DNA of 5,044 nucleotides from Ruminococcus flavefaciens (GTDB lineage: Bacteria > Bacillota > Clostridia > Oscillospirales > Ruminococcaceae): the NCBI GenBank assembly GCA_002348905.1, contig DEBW01000149.1, positions 1-5,044 on the forward strand, in the 5' to 3' direction. Below the pieces are notes generated by a model that saw only the letters and a list, made by a program, of their open reading frames with translations, ran no database searches and was not told the origin of the DNA. A program made the translations under genes and the position numbers. Each line of letters opens with the position of its first letter. Position 1 is the stretch's first letter. Below, piece after piece: positions 1 to 5,041 of this stretch.

Positions 1-209
1 TCGTCATAAGCCGCCGCTTCACGCTCGGTGAAGTGGATAGCGTCCATAGGACAGGCAGGGAGACAATCTCCGAAGCCGTCGCAGAAATCGTCACGCATGA
101 GCTTCGCCTTGCCGTTCACGATCGCAATAGCACCCTCATGACAAGCCTTTGCACACAGACCGCAGCCGTTGCATTTTTCTTCGTCTATCTCAATTATTTT
201 CCGTATCAT
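1..209 (-). CDS. 4Fe-4S ferredoxin-type protein, N-terminal part (runs off the window)
   Basis: The minus strand encodes a small iron-sulfur protein starting MIRKIIEIDEEKCNGCG and still open at the window edge after 69 residues. The first motif is a full CX2CX2CX3C (C13, C16, C19, C23) followed by His-Glu-Gly-Ala. The second is C43-X5-C49-X3-C53-Pro, with Phe46 where a classical 2[4Fe-4S] ferredoxin has its middle Cys; from memory this is common in this clostridial family. It probably carries electrons in the cytoplasm, and no signal peptide is seen. Two ATGs are possible: that at 215 is 1 nt from the AAGGAGG (223-217), while that at 209 has a 7-nt spacer, so 209 is chosen. It is divergent from a Crp/Fnr regulator. 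In Clostridia this pair often sits beside a hybrid-cluster protein gene (hcp), which would lie outside this window, so a role in nitrosative or redox stress is inference. Confidence 0.9.
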   Translation of the reverse strand, partial: MIRKIIEIDEEKCNGCGLCAKACHEGAIAIVNGKAKLMRDDFCDGFGDCLPACPMDAIHFTEREAAAYD

Positions 210-216
210 AGCCATA

Positions 217-223
217 CCTCCTT
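217..223 (-). promoter_or_regulatory. Ribosome binding site deciding the ferredoxin start
   Basis: The minus strand reads AAGGAGG, a near-perfect Shine-Dalgarno sequence. It lies 7 nt before the ATG at 209 but only 1 nt before the in-frame ATG at 215, which favours 209. Confidence 0.8.
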
Positions 224-250
224 GACTTTCTGTATCCATTATAGTATAAT
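222..250 (+). promoter_or_regulatory. Sigma70-type promoter of the Crp/Fnr regulator gene
   Basis: The plus strand has TTGACT (222-227), a 17-bp spacer and TATAAT (245-250), close to the housekeeping consensus. Transcription should begin near 257. Its -35 overlaps the ribosome site of the divergent ferredoxin gene, and its -10 lies next to that gene's -10 (238-243), so the two promoters probably compete. Confidence 0.75.
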
Positions 251-266
251 CAGAGAAGAAAGTATG
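238..266 (-). promoter_or_regulatory. Activator-dependent promoter of the ferredoxin gene
   Basis: The minus strand carries a perfect TATAAT at 243-238, predicting transcription from about 231, shortly before the ribosome site. At the matching -35 position (266-261) it reads CATACT, a poor hexamer. A strong -10 with a weak -35 fits a promoter that needs an activator, and the palindrome at 264-281 is centred 41.5 bp upstream of the predicted start. Confidence 0.55.
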
Positions 267-281
267 TTGTAATTACAACAT
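264..281. promoter_or_regulatory. Perfect 18-bp palindromic operator, probable Crp/Fnr-family site
   Basis: ATGTTGTAATTACAACAT is identical to its own reverse complement over 18 bp. It sits between the divergent genes, about 7-25 bp after the predicted start of the regulator gene and centred at -41.5 of the predicted ferredoxin promoter. Crp/Fnr proteins bind two-fold symmetric sites of this size, and -41.5 is the classical class II activation position. It has no loop and no U tract, so it is not a terminator. Assignment to the adjacent regulator is inference. Confidence 0.75.
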
Positions 282-295
282 TTTGGGAGAAAAAT

Positions 296-940
296 ATGGA
301 TATTTCAGTTTTGCATAATTCGATACTGTTCAAGGGCTTTGATGATACCGAAATATCTGAGCTTCTGAAAGCCCTTAATGCAGCAGAAAAGAAATACAAT
401 AAAGGTGCGATGATATTTTCATCGGGAGAGATCACCGATAAGCTCTGCTTTGTCACGGCAGGCGGCGTTACTATTGAAAGCAATGATATGTGGGGAAACC
501 GCACGATACTCAACCTTGTAGGTAAGGGACAGTTCTTTGCAGAAAGCTATGCACTCCTGCCCGATGTGCCTATGCTGGTCGATGTCTGCGCCGCTGAGGA
601 TTGCACTGTTGTTTTTCTAAGCATGAAGTCGCTCGCTAACCTCAACGATACGATAAGATCAAGACTTCTTGCAAATCTTCTCACTATCACAACAAGAAAA
701 AATCTGCACTTGTCGAGCCGGAGCTTTCATACTGCCCCGAGACAGGTGCGTGGACGTATCATGGCGTATTTGAACACTGTTTCCGTGCAAAAGCACTCCC
801 ATGAGTTTGATATACCCTTTGACCGTCAGCAGCTTGCGGACTACCTAAATGTGGAACGCTCAGTGCTGTCAAATGAACTGAGCAAAATGCAGAGGGATGG
901 GCTTATCAGGTGCAAAAAAAGTCATTTTGAGATCATATAG
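296..940 (+). CDS. Crp/Fnr-family transcriptional regulator
   Basis: This 214-residue protein has the usual length and order for the family. A cyclic-nucleotide-binding-type beta barrel spans about residues 10-110, followed by a long dimerisation helix (about 112-140) and a winged helix-turn-helix (about 150-212) containing FDIPFDRQQLADYLNVERS, whose recognition helix begins near ERSVLSNEL. Cysteines occur only at 51, 98, 103 and 206, so there is no Fnr-type N-terminal cluster. The phosphate cassette (GKGQFFAESYALLPD) lacks the cAMP-binding Arg-Ser pair, so cAMP is unlikely as ligand. Clostridial relatives next to hcp and ferredoxin genes are thought to respond to NO or redox; that role here is inferred from context. 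GGGAG at 285-289 lies 6 nt before the ATG. The palindrome just downstream of its own promoter suggests autorepression. The gene ends in TAG, a working stop in this genome. Confidence 0.92.
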   Translation: MDISVLHNSILFKGFDDTEISELLKALNAAEKKYNKGAMIFSSGEITDKLCFVTAGGVTIESNDMWGNRTILNLVGKGQFFAESYALLPDVPMLVDVCAAEDCTVVFLSMKSLANLNDTIRSRLLANLLTITTRKNLHLSSRSFHTAPRQVRGRIMAYLNTVSVQKHSHEFDIPFDRQQLADYLNVERSVLSNELSKMQRDGLIRCKKSHFEII

Positions 941-1036
941 CTAAAATCATTTATTGTTTCTTTATAAATTCATTTGCGAAGCTCGCCCAATGACAGTCCG
1001 AACTTTTTTGTCTCATCTGCTATCATTGAGGCTATT
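941..1036. other. Gap between convergent frames, holding an enzyme-tail remnant
   Basis: The regulator gene ends at 940 and the mosaic minus-strand frame stops at 1037. The interval is AT-rich at 941-970 and shows no convincing hairpin with a T run. The rest is occupied by the frame-shifted remnant at 970-1053. No RNA gene was recognised. Confidence 0.5.
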
Positions 1037-1053
1037 TTATATGCGCCTGCATT
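970..1053 (-). pseudogene. Frame-shifted C-terminal remnant resembling a GDSL/CE12 rhamnogalacturonan acetylesterase
   Basis: On the minus strand, one frame away from the accessory module, the sequence from 1053 reads NAGAYKIASMIADETKKFGL, then SLGELRK and a TGA at 972-970. A Gly-Ala-x-x-(I/V)-Ala-x-(I/M)-(I/V)-Ala helix followed by a Gly-Leu-x-Leu end is typical of the last helix of SGNH/GDSL esterases of the rhamnogalacturonan-acetylesterase type, where it follows the catalytic Asp-x-x-His. That motif is absent, so only the last 27 residues remain. The preceding frame ends Ser-Ser-Gln-Gln-Cys-Arg-Arg-Ile and stops at 1037; removing one base near 1054 would join the two. It could instead be the natural tail of the module after a 1-nt error. 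Family assignment rests on recalled patterns. Confidence 0.4.
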
Positions 1054-1387
1054 GCTGAGATGAGTATGTGCCAAGTATTACTGTTTCGCCTTCACGGACA
1101 CATCTGCTGTAAACTTCAAATACTACATCGTTGCTCACAGTCATTCTTATCGAGGTTTTCTGCCAGTCTGCAAGCCAGTCAGGGATATTCTCAACTCGTT
1201 CATCAATGGCAACATAAACGGTCATATTCTTTTCAGCGATAAACTGTGCTTGTTTGCCATCAATGAATTTACCGTCACAGTTGGTCTGGATAAGCTCTAC
1301 GCCTTTGAACATTTCAGGAATTGAGAAGTAAGTGAAATCTCTGTCAGTGAATACTTTGTCCCCTGCAGTAACCCCCTGTTTTACACT
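1037..1387 (-). pseudogene. Accessory beta-sandwich module, orphaned behind an in-frame TAG
   Basis: Reading continues in the same frame after the TAG at 1390-1388: SVKQGVTAGDKVFTDRDF, then TYFSIPEMFKGVELIQTNCD, then NMTVYVAIDERVENIPDWLA, ending near VILGTYSSQ. The pattern (V/M)TVYVAxDxRVxxxPxWLxxW...FEVY...VxLG is that of a C-terminal module attached to many secreted polysaccharide lyases and esterases. The first half matches the module at 4242-4048 of the neighbouring dockerin protein, position by position. An ATG at 1312 could begin a 91-residue frame, but I see no Shine-Dalgarno sequence and it would start in the middle of the fold, so I treat this as the 3' part of the gene at 1388-2671 and not as a separate gene. 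Confidence 0.75.
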
Positions 1388-2671
1388 CTATGCTACTCCG
1401 TTTTCAGGAACGAGAGATTTTACAAGTCTGCCGTCAGCAGGAGGAGTGGCTGTGGTAGTAGTAGTTACGGTAGTTGTTGCAGTTGTAGTTGCGGCGTTAG
1501 TCTGAACAGGCTGCTCATCCATTTTTACGCTTGGAGCAACGGTATATCCTGCCGACGGATAGCCTGCTTTTGCAAGAGAAGCATATGTCATATTTGACGC
1601 TGAGTTTTGCGGTCCGCTGTACTTTTCGCAATATGACTTTGCATCTGCTGCTGACTTTGCTTTGTATGTATAATTTGAAGAAGGTCTCCAATTGCAATCC
1701 TTTGCAGTCTTTCCTTTCAGTGAAAATTTAGAACCCATGGGAGTTACCTGTCTGCCTGTACCCATATTCGTTATCTTGTAGAAACTGCCGTTTTTGTCCG
1801 TGCCGACATAGTCAAAACGCCAGCTTTCATTCTGAGTGTTTTTCTGCTCTGAGATAGGCATTGTCCCACAAGTCATTGCATAAAGCCTGCATACAGCATC
1901 CGCACCGAACTGCTTATCCCGTCCCGTAATGGTCGTAACGGTCGGCTGACACATTATGCTGTCCCAGCCGCCGTCAAAGCCTGTCACCCTGACATCTTCC
2001 GGAACTCTTATCCCCTTTTGTTTCAGACTTTCTACCAACACTGCCGCCATAACATCACTACAGCACACTATAGCATCAGGACACTCAACTTTTCCGTTAG
2101 CTATATCATATCCGAGCTGAGACGGCACTTCTTTCCAGAAATATCCGTAGAATATATCACTTTCATTGACTGTGATGCCACAGTCTGTACAGGCATCTTT
2201 GAATCCTCTCAGCCTTTTCTCCGAGGACTTGTGATGCGGAACTCCAGCAAGACAGTATAGTTTACGGCAGCCGTGTTCATCGGTCATATGCCGTGTTATA
2301 CGGTACATACTGTTATACTCGTCAGCTTCCATTGTCTGAGCTTTCGGACATTCTCCGCCAAGAACGAGACATGACGTATCAGTCTGCGAAATATAGCCTG
2401 CTATCTTATCAATAACTTCTTGTGTATGAAAACGCTCGTATGCGAAAATGATACCGTCAAGCTTGTGCAGGCATATAAGAGTGTAGATATTTTCAAGTCC
2501 TGCGATATATGCGTCATAGCGTACTCCACGCATTGAGTTGAGCACTCCGGTATACACGACAAGGTCATATCCGAGCCTTTCAGCCTGTGAATAAGCTCCC
2601 TCAACAAAATCACGGTCAAGAGAACTGTTTATCTCAGGGATAACAAGTCCGAATCTGCCTTTTGCATTCAT
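1388..2671 (-). CDS. Chimeric gene: LacI-type sugar sensor domain fused to a secreted lyase tail
   Basis: The frame encodes 427 residues from the ATG at 2671, which lies 6 nt after AGGAGGTG; a GTG at 2680 falls inside that ribosome site and is rejected. Residues 5-275 form a periplasmic-binding/LacI-type effector domain (GRFGLVIPEINSS..., DGIIFAYERF, TRHMTDEHGCRKLYC, VPEDVRVTGFDGGWD, VTTI). There is no N-terminal helix-turn-helix. In recalled relatives this domain is followed by a GGDEF or AraC-type output domain; here the frame instead enters unrelated sequence near residue 284 (WRFDYVGTDKNGSFYKITNM). The stretch WRPSSNYTYKAKSAADAKSY plus CEKYSGP resembles the C-terminal end of PL1-type pectate lyases; a CBM13-like fragment is the alternative. 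A Thr-rich linker (about 394-409) and the start of an accessory module follow, then TAG. No signal peptide is present, so the lyase tail would stay in the cytoplasm. It is probably non-functional as a regulator. Confidence 0.7.
   Translation of the reverse strand: MNAKGRFGLVIPEINSSLDRDFVEGAYSQAERLGYDLVVYTGVLNSMRGVRYDAYIAGLENIYTLICLHKLDGIIFAYERFHTQEVIDKIAGYISQTDTSCLVLGGECPKAQTMEADEYNSMYRITRHMTDEHGCRKLYCLAGVPHHKSSEKRLRGFKDACTDCGITVNESDIFYGYFWKEVPSQLGYDIANGKVECPDAIVCCSDVMAAVLVESLKQKGIRVPEDVRVTGFDGGWDSIMCQPTVTTITGRDKQFGADAVCRLYAMTCGTMPISEQKNTQNESWRFDYVGTDKNGSFYKITNMGTGRQVTPMGSKFSLKGKTAKDCNWRPSSNYTYKAKSAADAKSYCEKYSGPQNSASNMTYASLAKAGYPSAGYTVAPSVKMDEQPVQTNAATTTATTTVTTTTTATPPADGRLVKSLVPENGVA
1441..1500 (-). 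repeat. Thr-rich low-complexity linker in the chimeric gene
   Basis: The translated strand is mostly ACN codons (NAATTTATTTVTTTTTATPP), the flexible and usually glycosylated linker type seen between modules of secreted Ruminococcus enzymes. Its presence after a cytoplasmic sensor domain supports a foreign 3' half. The other dockerin gene has a similar but longer linker at 4041-3901. Confidence 0.8.
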
Positions 2672-2677
2672 ATCTGA

Positions 2678-2685
2678 CACCTCCT
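2678..2685 (-). promoter_or_regulatory. Ribosome binding site deciding the start of the sensor gene
   Basis: The minus strand reads AGGAGGTG, complementary to the 16S rRNA 3' end, with 6 nt to the ATG at 2671. The in-frame GTG at 2680 overlaps it and cannot be the start. Confidence 0.8.
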
Positions 2686-2696
2686 GATAGTTGCAA

Positions 2697-2711
2697 TATC
2701 ATCCTTTGATA
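2697..2711. promoter_or_regulatory. Dyad TATCA-N5-TGATA over the start site of the sensor gene
   Basis: TATCATCCTTTGATA is an inverted repeat with 5-bp arms and a 5-bp spacer, placed over the predicted +1 of the minus-strand promoter. A further TGATA half-site lies at 2685-2689. The same arms recur at 2796-2811 over the divergent promoter, which argues for a shared regulator. Confidence 0.45.
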
Positions 2712-2713
2712 CT

Positions 2714-2742
2714 ATTGTAGAGCATAAAGGCAGAAATGTAAA
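2714..2742 (-). promoter_or_regulatory. Sigma70-type promoter of the sensor/lyase chimera
   Basis: The minus strand has TTTACA (2742-2737), exactly 17 bp, then TACAAT (2719-2714). The predicted start of transcription is about 2707, inside the dyad at 2697-2711, and the leader is about 35 nt. Confidence 0.65.
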
Positions 2743-2785
2743 TGCGGATTTGTGCTGAGTTTTTAGCAGATTCACAACATTTTTA

Positions 2786-2815
2786 TTGACTATAATATCA
2801 AAAATATGATAGAAT
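2786..2815 (+). promoter_or_regulatory. Extended -10 promoter of the AraC-family gene
   Basis: The plus strand has TTGACT (2786-2791), an 18-bp spacer and TAGAAT (2810-2815), preceded by TG one base away (2807-2808), giving an extended -10. The predicted start is about 2822, leaving a leader of about 13 nt that begins with the ribosome site. Confidence 0.65.
2796..2811. promoter_or_regulatory. Dyad TATCA-N6-TGATA within the AraC-gene promoter
   Basis: TATCAAAAATATGATA repeats the arms of the dyad at 2697-2711 (both preceded by AA) and lies in the spacer, touching the -10 of the plus-strand promoter. Binding there would block RNA polymerase. The two dyad centres are about 99 bp apart. Confidence 0.45.
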
Positions 2816-2834
2816 AGGTACAGAGGTGAGAGAA

Positions 2835-3632
2835 ATGAAATGCCTGTGTGTTGGATATCATCATATACATGACGAAAAATTTGTAACAGACCGTCCTGAC
2901 TGTTCGGGAGACTGGCTGATACTTATTGTGAAAACTCCTGCTGTATTTTATATTGACGGCGAGGAGATACACACAAAATCAGGCTCATATATCATTTTTC
3001 CGCTTCACGCTCCTCTGCACTATACTGCTGACGGCGGAGAATACATCGACGACTGGCTGCATTTCTTTCCCGATGACGAGGATATGAGGCTCTTCAAGGA
3101 ATTTGATATACCGCTCGGCAGACCTGTCCATATAGGTGATGTGAACGCTGTTTCTGCAATAATGCGAAACATTTGCTTTGAGTTTTACTCCGCACATCAG
3201 AACCGTAATGAGATAGCAACACTCTACCTACGGATGATGCTCTATAAATTAAATGAGCAGACAAAGTTTCATTACAGTGACACCTTTCTCACTGAGACAA
3301 AGTATATGCCGAATCTGCTGTGGATACGTGAATCTATTTTCCGCTGGCCTGAACAGGAATGGAACGCCGATTTCTTTGCTGATGAACTTGGCATAAGCCG
3401 CTCACGATTTCAGCACCTTTACATTACCGCCTTTGGCTCAACAATGATGCAGGACATTATTGACAGCCGCATCCAGCGAAGCTGTGAACTGCTGGTCAGT
3501 ACCGATACAAAAATCGAAGAAATAGCTGAGATGTGCGGATACAACAGTATTTCACATTTTGTGAAGCTGTTTCGTGAAAAGACAGGTCTTACACCTGCCG
3601 TATACAGAAAAAACAAAAATGCAGAGGTATAA
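2835..3632 (+). CDS. AraC-family transcriptional regulator with cupin-type sensor
   Basis: A complete 265-residue regulator. The N-terminal half (about 1-140) has the beta-rich pattern of an AraC arabinose-binding-type cupin (VFYIDGEEIHTKSGSYIIFP, then DDWLHFFPDD), likely the sugar-sensing part. The C-terminal 90 residues contain two helix-turn-helix units: WNADFFADELGISRSRFQHL (about 176-195), and TKIEEIAEMCGYNSISHFVK (about 225-244) followed by LFREKTGLTPAVYRK, the family signature. The frame is open from a GTG at 2826, but GAGGTGA at 2823-2829 is a ribosome site 5 nt before the ATG at 2835, so the ATG is chosen. The gene is divergent from the sensor chimera and convergent with a dockerin enzyme, so it probably controls a cell-wall polysaccharide locus; its target is inferred. 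No lesion is visible. Confidence 0.92.
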   Translation: MKCLCVGYHHIHDEKFVTDRPDCSGDWLILIVKTPAVFYIDGEEIHTKSGSYIIFPLHAPLHYTADGGEYIDDWLHFFPDDEDMRLFKEFDIPLGRPVHIGDVNAVSAIMRNICFEFYSAHQNRNEIATLYLRMMLYKLNEQTKFHYSDTFLTETKYMPNLLWIRESIFRWPEQEWNADFFADELGISRSRFQHLYITAFGSTMMQDIIDSRIQRSCELLVSTDTKIEEIAEMCGYNSISHFVKLFREKTGLTPAVYRKNKNAEV

Positions 3633-3650
3633 CAGAACCTCTGCATTTTT
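3615..3650. terminator. Bidirectional rho-independent terminator
   Basis: AAAAATGCAGAGGT (3615-3628) pairs perfectly with ACCTCTGCATTTTT (3637-3650) across an 8-nt loop. The GC core is GCAGAGGT, and a T run follows on both strands. It lies between the convergent AraC gene, whose TAA falls in the loop, and the dockerin enzyme gene ending at 3676, and so serves both. Confidence 0.93.
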
Positions 3651-3675
3651 TATGGAAATCTGGGAGATGATCGCT

Positions 3676-5016
3676 TTACGACTCCGGAAGTGTATCTATT
3701 ATACCTGCATCAAGCTTCTGTATCGAGAGCGCATCGTTTGCAGTGATACCGTCTTCTCTGTTGAAAACATCAGCATTGTTCAAGCCTTCCGGTGAGAGTT
3801 TGAATTTGTCTTTATTGCCGATATACTGAAGTATAGCTACAGCATCTGAGACAGTTACCTTTCCGTCGCAGTTTGCATCACCATAAAGCGGTACATTAAC
3901 TGCTGCGGTAGTTGTTGTGATTTCAGTAGTTGATGCTGTTTTAGTTTCAACAGCAGTTATTGTTGTGGCAGATGTAGTAGTTTCAGACATTGCAGCAGTT
4001 GAAGTTGTCGTTTCAGTTGTATTCGTAACTGTCGTAGTTACTGCGTCCTCACCGGCATATTTCTTTAAATCGCAGGCAGTTCTTATCCATTCTGCGTCCC
4101 TGAGTTGTTCAGGAACAGCTGTGAATTTGCACTGCCTGTCACCGAACACTTCCTTACCGCTGCCAAGTCCTGACTGTATTGACCAATCAACCGCATTATC
4201 ACCGTCGTTGACTGTCAGCGACTTGATATATTTACCGTCCGCTATCTTTGGCTGCTCAGGAACAACAGGCTGAATATTTTCGCCGTTTCCGATAAGCGTG
4301 ATATCATCGACCATGAGCCAGTTTCCTGCGTTAGCATTTGAGTATATACCAAGCTGAACAGTGCCGTTAGTGACTTGTATATCATTTGTCGTTACCTGTG
4401 TCCAGTCGTTCATCTTCTTATTGACATTAAGTATTTTATCGCCGTTTGCAGTTCTCGCATAGAGCATAGCAGTCTTCTGACCGCCTGTACTCTTTACCCA
4501 CGCTTTCATGGTATAATTTCCATTAGGTAGCTTTGTGTCCTGCGTGAGCGTAGCCTTGTATGCGTTTGCATTGTACTGATAAGCGCACCAGTTACCTGTA
4601 TGTCCACCCTTTTTATTGCTGTTTCCAGTACCCGAAGTCTTACAGCCTGCAAGAGTGGTCTGGGATACACGGTCAGCTTCAAATGACGGATTCAGGCACC
4701 AGTTATTGCCAGCACCTACACTCCATTCGCCTGTCTGAGCGTTGAGGTTCCATTCACTATATGAATTGAACTTTACATTATTTCCGTTCACTGTGAGCGG
4801 TACCCACTGATTGTAGCCTATACCGTTTCCTGCAAAGTCGCTCCAGCGGTCTCCGCAGAAGAGAACAGTTTCCTGTTTCGAGCCTTTAACAGTATAAAAG
4901 AAGCCTGTTTGCGTAACGTGTGAGAAGTCCTCATCAGTACCGTCCATAACAGCCCATTTCGTATATGGTCCGTAGATGTCGTCTGCTACCATATGCCGTG
5001 AATGCGTCCATACCAA
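3676..5016 (-). CDS. Dockerin-bearing GH43-like enzyme, C-terminal part
   Basis: The open frame gives 446 residues. Residues 1-98 look like the last blades of a GH43 five-bladed propeller (ADDIYGPYTKW, then FCGDRWSDFAGNGIGYNQWV, then SEWNLNAQTGEW). This is most like the exo-beta-1,3-galactanase group (GH43_24) from memory, which would attack arabinogalactan. Residues 105-243 form a jelly-roll carbohydrate-binding module (NPSFEAD ... VDDITLIG). Residues 259-323 are the first half of the accessory module, 326-372 a Thr-rich linker and 376-445 a type I dockerin. The enzyme would be secreted and bound to a cohesin on the scaffold. The frame opens at a TTG (5016) with no ribosome site, and an in-frame TGA lies upstream at 5040-5038, so this is not a true gene start. 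The expected upstream sequence continues in another frame (see 4985-5041). The catalytic half lies outside the window. Confidence 0.8.
   Translation of the reverse strand: MVWTHSRHMVADDIYGPYTKWAVMDGTDEDFSHVTQTGFFYTVKGSKQETVLFCGDRWSDFAGNGIGYNQWVPLTVNGNNVKFNSYSEWNLNAQTGEWSVGAGNNWCLNPSFEADRVSQTTLAGCKTSGTGNSNKKGGHTGNWCAYQYNANAYKATLTQDTKLPNGNYTMKAWVKSTGGQKTAMLYARTANGDKILNVNKKMNDWTQVTTNDIQVTNGTVQLGIYSNANAGNWLMVDDITLIGNGENIQPVVPEQPKIADGKYIKSLTVNDGDNAVDWSIQSGLGSGKEVFGDRQCKFTAVPEQLRDAEWIRTACDLKKYAGEDAVTTTVTNTTETTTSTAAMSETTTSATTITAVETKTASTTEITTTTAAVNVPLYGDANCDGKVTVSDAVAILQYIGNKDKFKLSPEGLNNADVFNREDGITANDALSIQKLDAGIIDTLPES
3679..3891 (-). other. Type I dockerin domain
   Basis: Two calcium-binding segments are visible: DANCDGKVTVSDAVAILQYI and ADVFNREDGITANDALSIQK, followed by LDAGIIDTLPES at the C-terminus. 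The first has the classic 12-residue loop with Asp/Asn at 1, 3, 5 and 12. The second has the one-residue-longer loop common in Ruminococcus dockerins. It docks the enzyme to cohesins of a cellulosome scaffold. Confidence 0.93.
3901..4041 (-). repeat. Thr/Ser-rich linker before the dockerin
   Basis: About 47 residues made mostly of Thr, Ala, Ser and Glu (TNTTETTTSTAAMSETTTSA and onward) join the half module to the dockerin. On the opposite strand the same DNA gives a Val-rich false reading frame. Confidence 0.85.
4048..4242 (-). other. Half copy of the accessory module
   Basis: ADGKYIKSLTVNDGDNAVDW, SIQSGLGSGKEVFGDRQCKF and TAVPEQLRDAEWIRTACD match the first half of the module at 1037-1441. 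The second half, with the VYVAxDxRV and PxWLxxW strands, is missing: the frame passes from CDLKKYAGEDA straight into the linker. Confidence 0.7.
4288..4704 (-). other. Carbohydrate-binding module, galactose-binding-like jelly roll
   Basis: The segment runs from CLNPSFEADRVSQ to WLMVDDITLIG and has the outline of CBM4/CBM22-type modules: an N-terminal NPSFEAD strand, a LPNGNYTMKAWVKSTGGQK core strand and the C-terminal VDDITL strand. The exact family and ligand cannot be told from sequence alone; galactan or arabinogalactan would fit the GH43-like neighbour. Confidence 0.6.
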
Positions 5017-5041
5017 AGACGCTTGTGCGCTGGCTGGTCAG
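4985..5041 (-). pseudogene. Upstream piece of the GH43-like enzyme in a shifted frame
   Basis: One frame away from the 3676-5016 reading, the minus strand from 5041 gives LTSQRTSVFGMDAFTAYGS. This fits directly before DDIYGPYTKW as GH43 propeller sequence (a TSxxT...Y...DxIxGPY pattern). The reading in the main frame here (LVWTHSRHMVA) does not fit. A one-base excess between 4984 and 4993 accounts for the break. The codon before the Leu is TAG (5044-5042), at the very edge of the window. Confidence 0.5.

Noticed and set aside
33..272. A 79-residue plus-strand frame at the left edge
   Set aside because: It lies antisense to the cysteine-motif ferredoxin, which has a clear ribosome site; the plus frame has no recognisable domain.
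264..281. The palindrome as a terminator or RNA hairpin
   Set aside because: It has no loop, AT-rich arms and no following U run suited to termination, and it sits between divergent promoters; a DNA operator explains it better.
1037..1312. A separate 91-residue minus-strand gene starting at the ATG at 1312
   Set aside because: There is no ribosome site, the start falls in the middle of a folded module, and the same frame continues upstream to the TAG at 1388; it is the 3' part of the interrupted gene.
1388..1390. TAG reassigned to an amino acid throughout this genome
   Set aside because: The Crp/Fnr gene ends in TAG at the expected family length (938-940), so TAG works as a stop here; a local mutation or readthrough is simpler.
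1441..1500. The ACN-rich tract as a tandem repeat or CRISPR-like array
   Set aside because: It has no regular unit or spacers; it is codon repetition of a Thr-rich linker.
3917..4273. A Val-rich 118-residue plus-strand frame that could be read as a membrane protein
   Set aside because: It is the antisense of the Thr-rich linker (ACN codons read as GTN on the other strand) and the half module of the dockerin enzyme.
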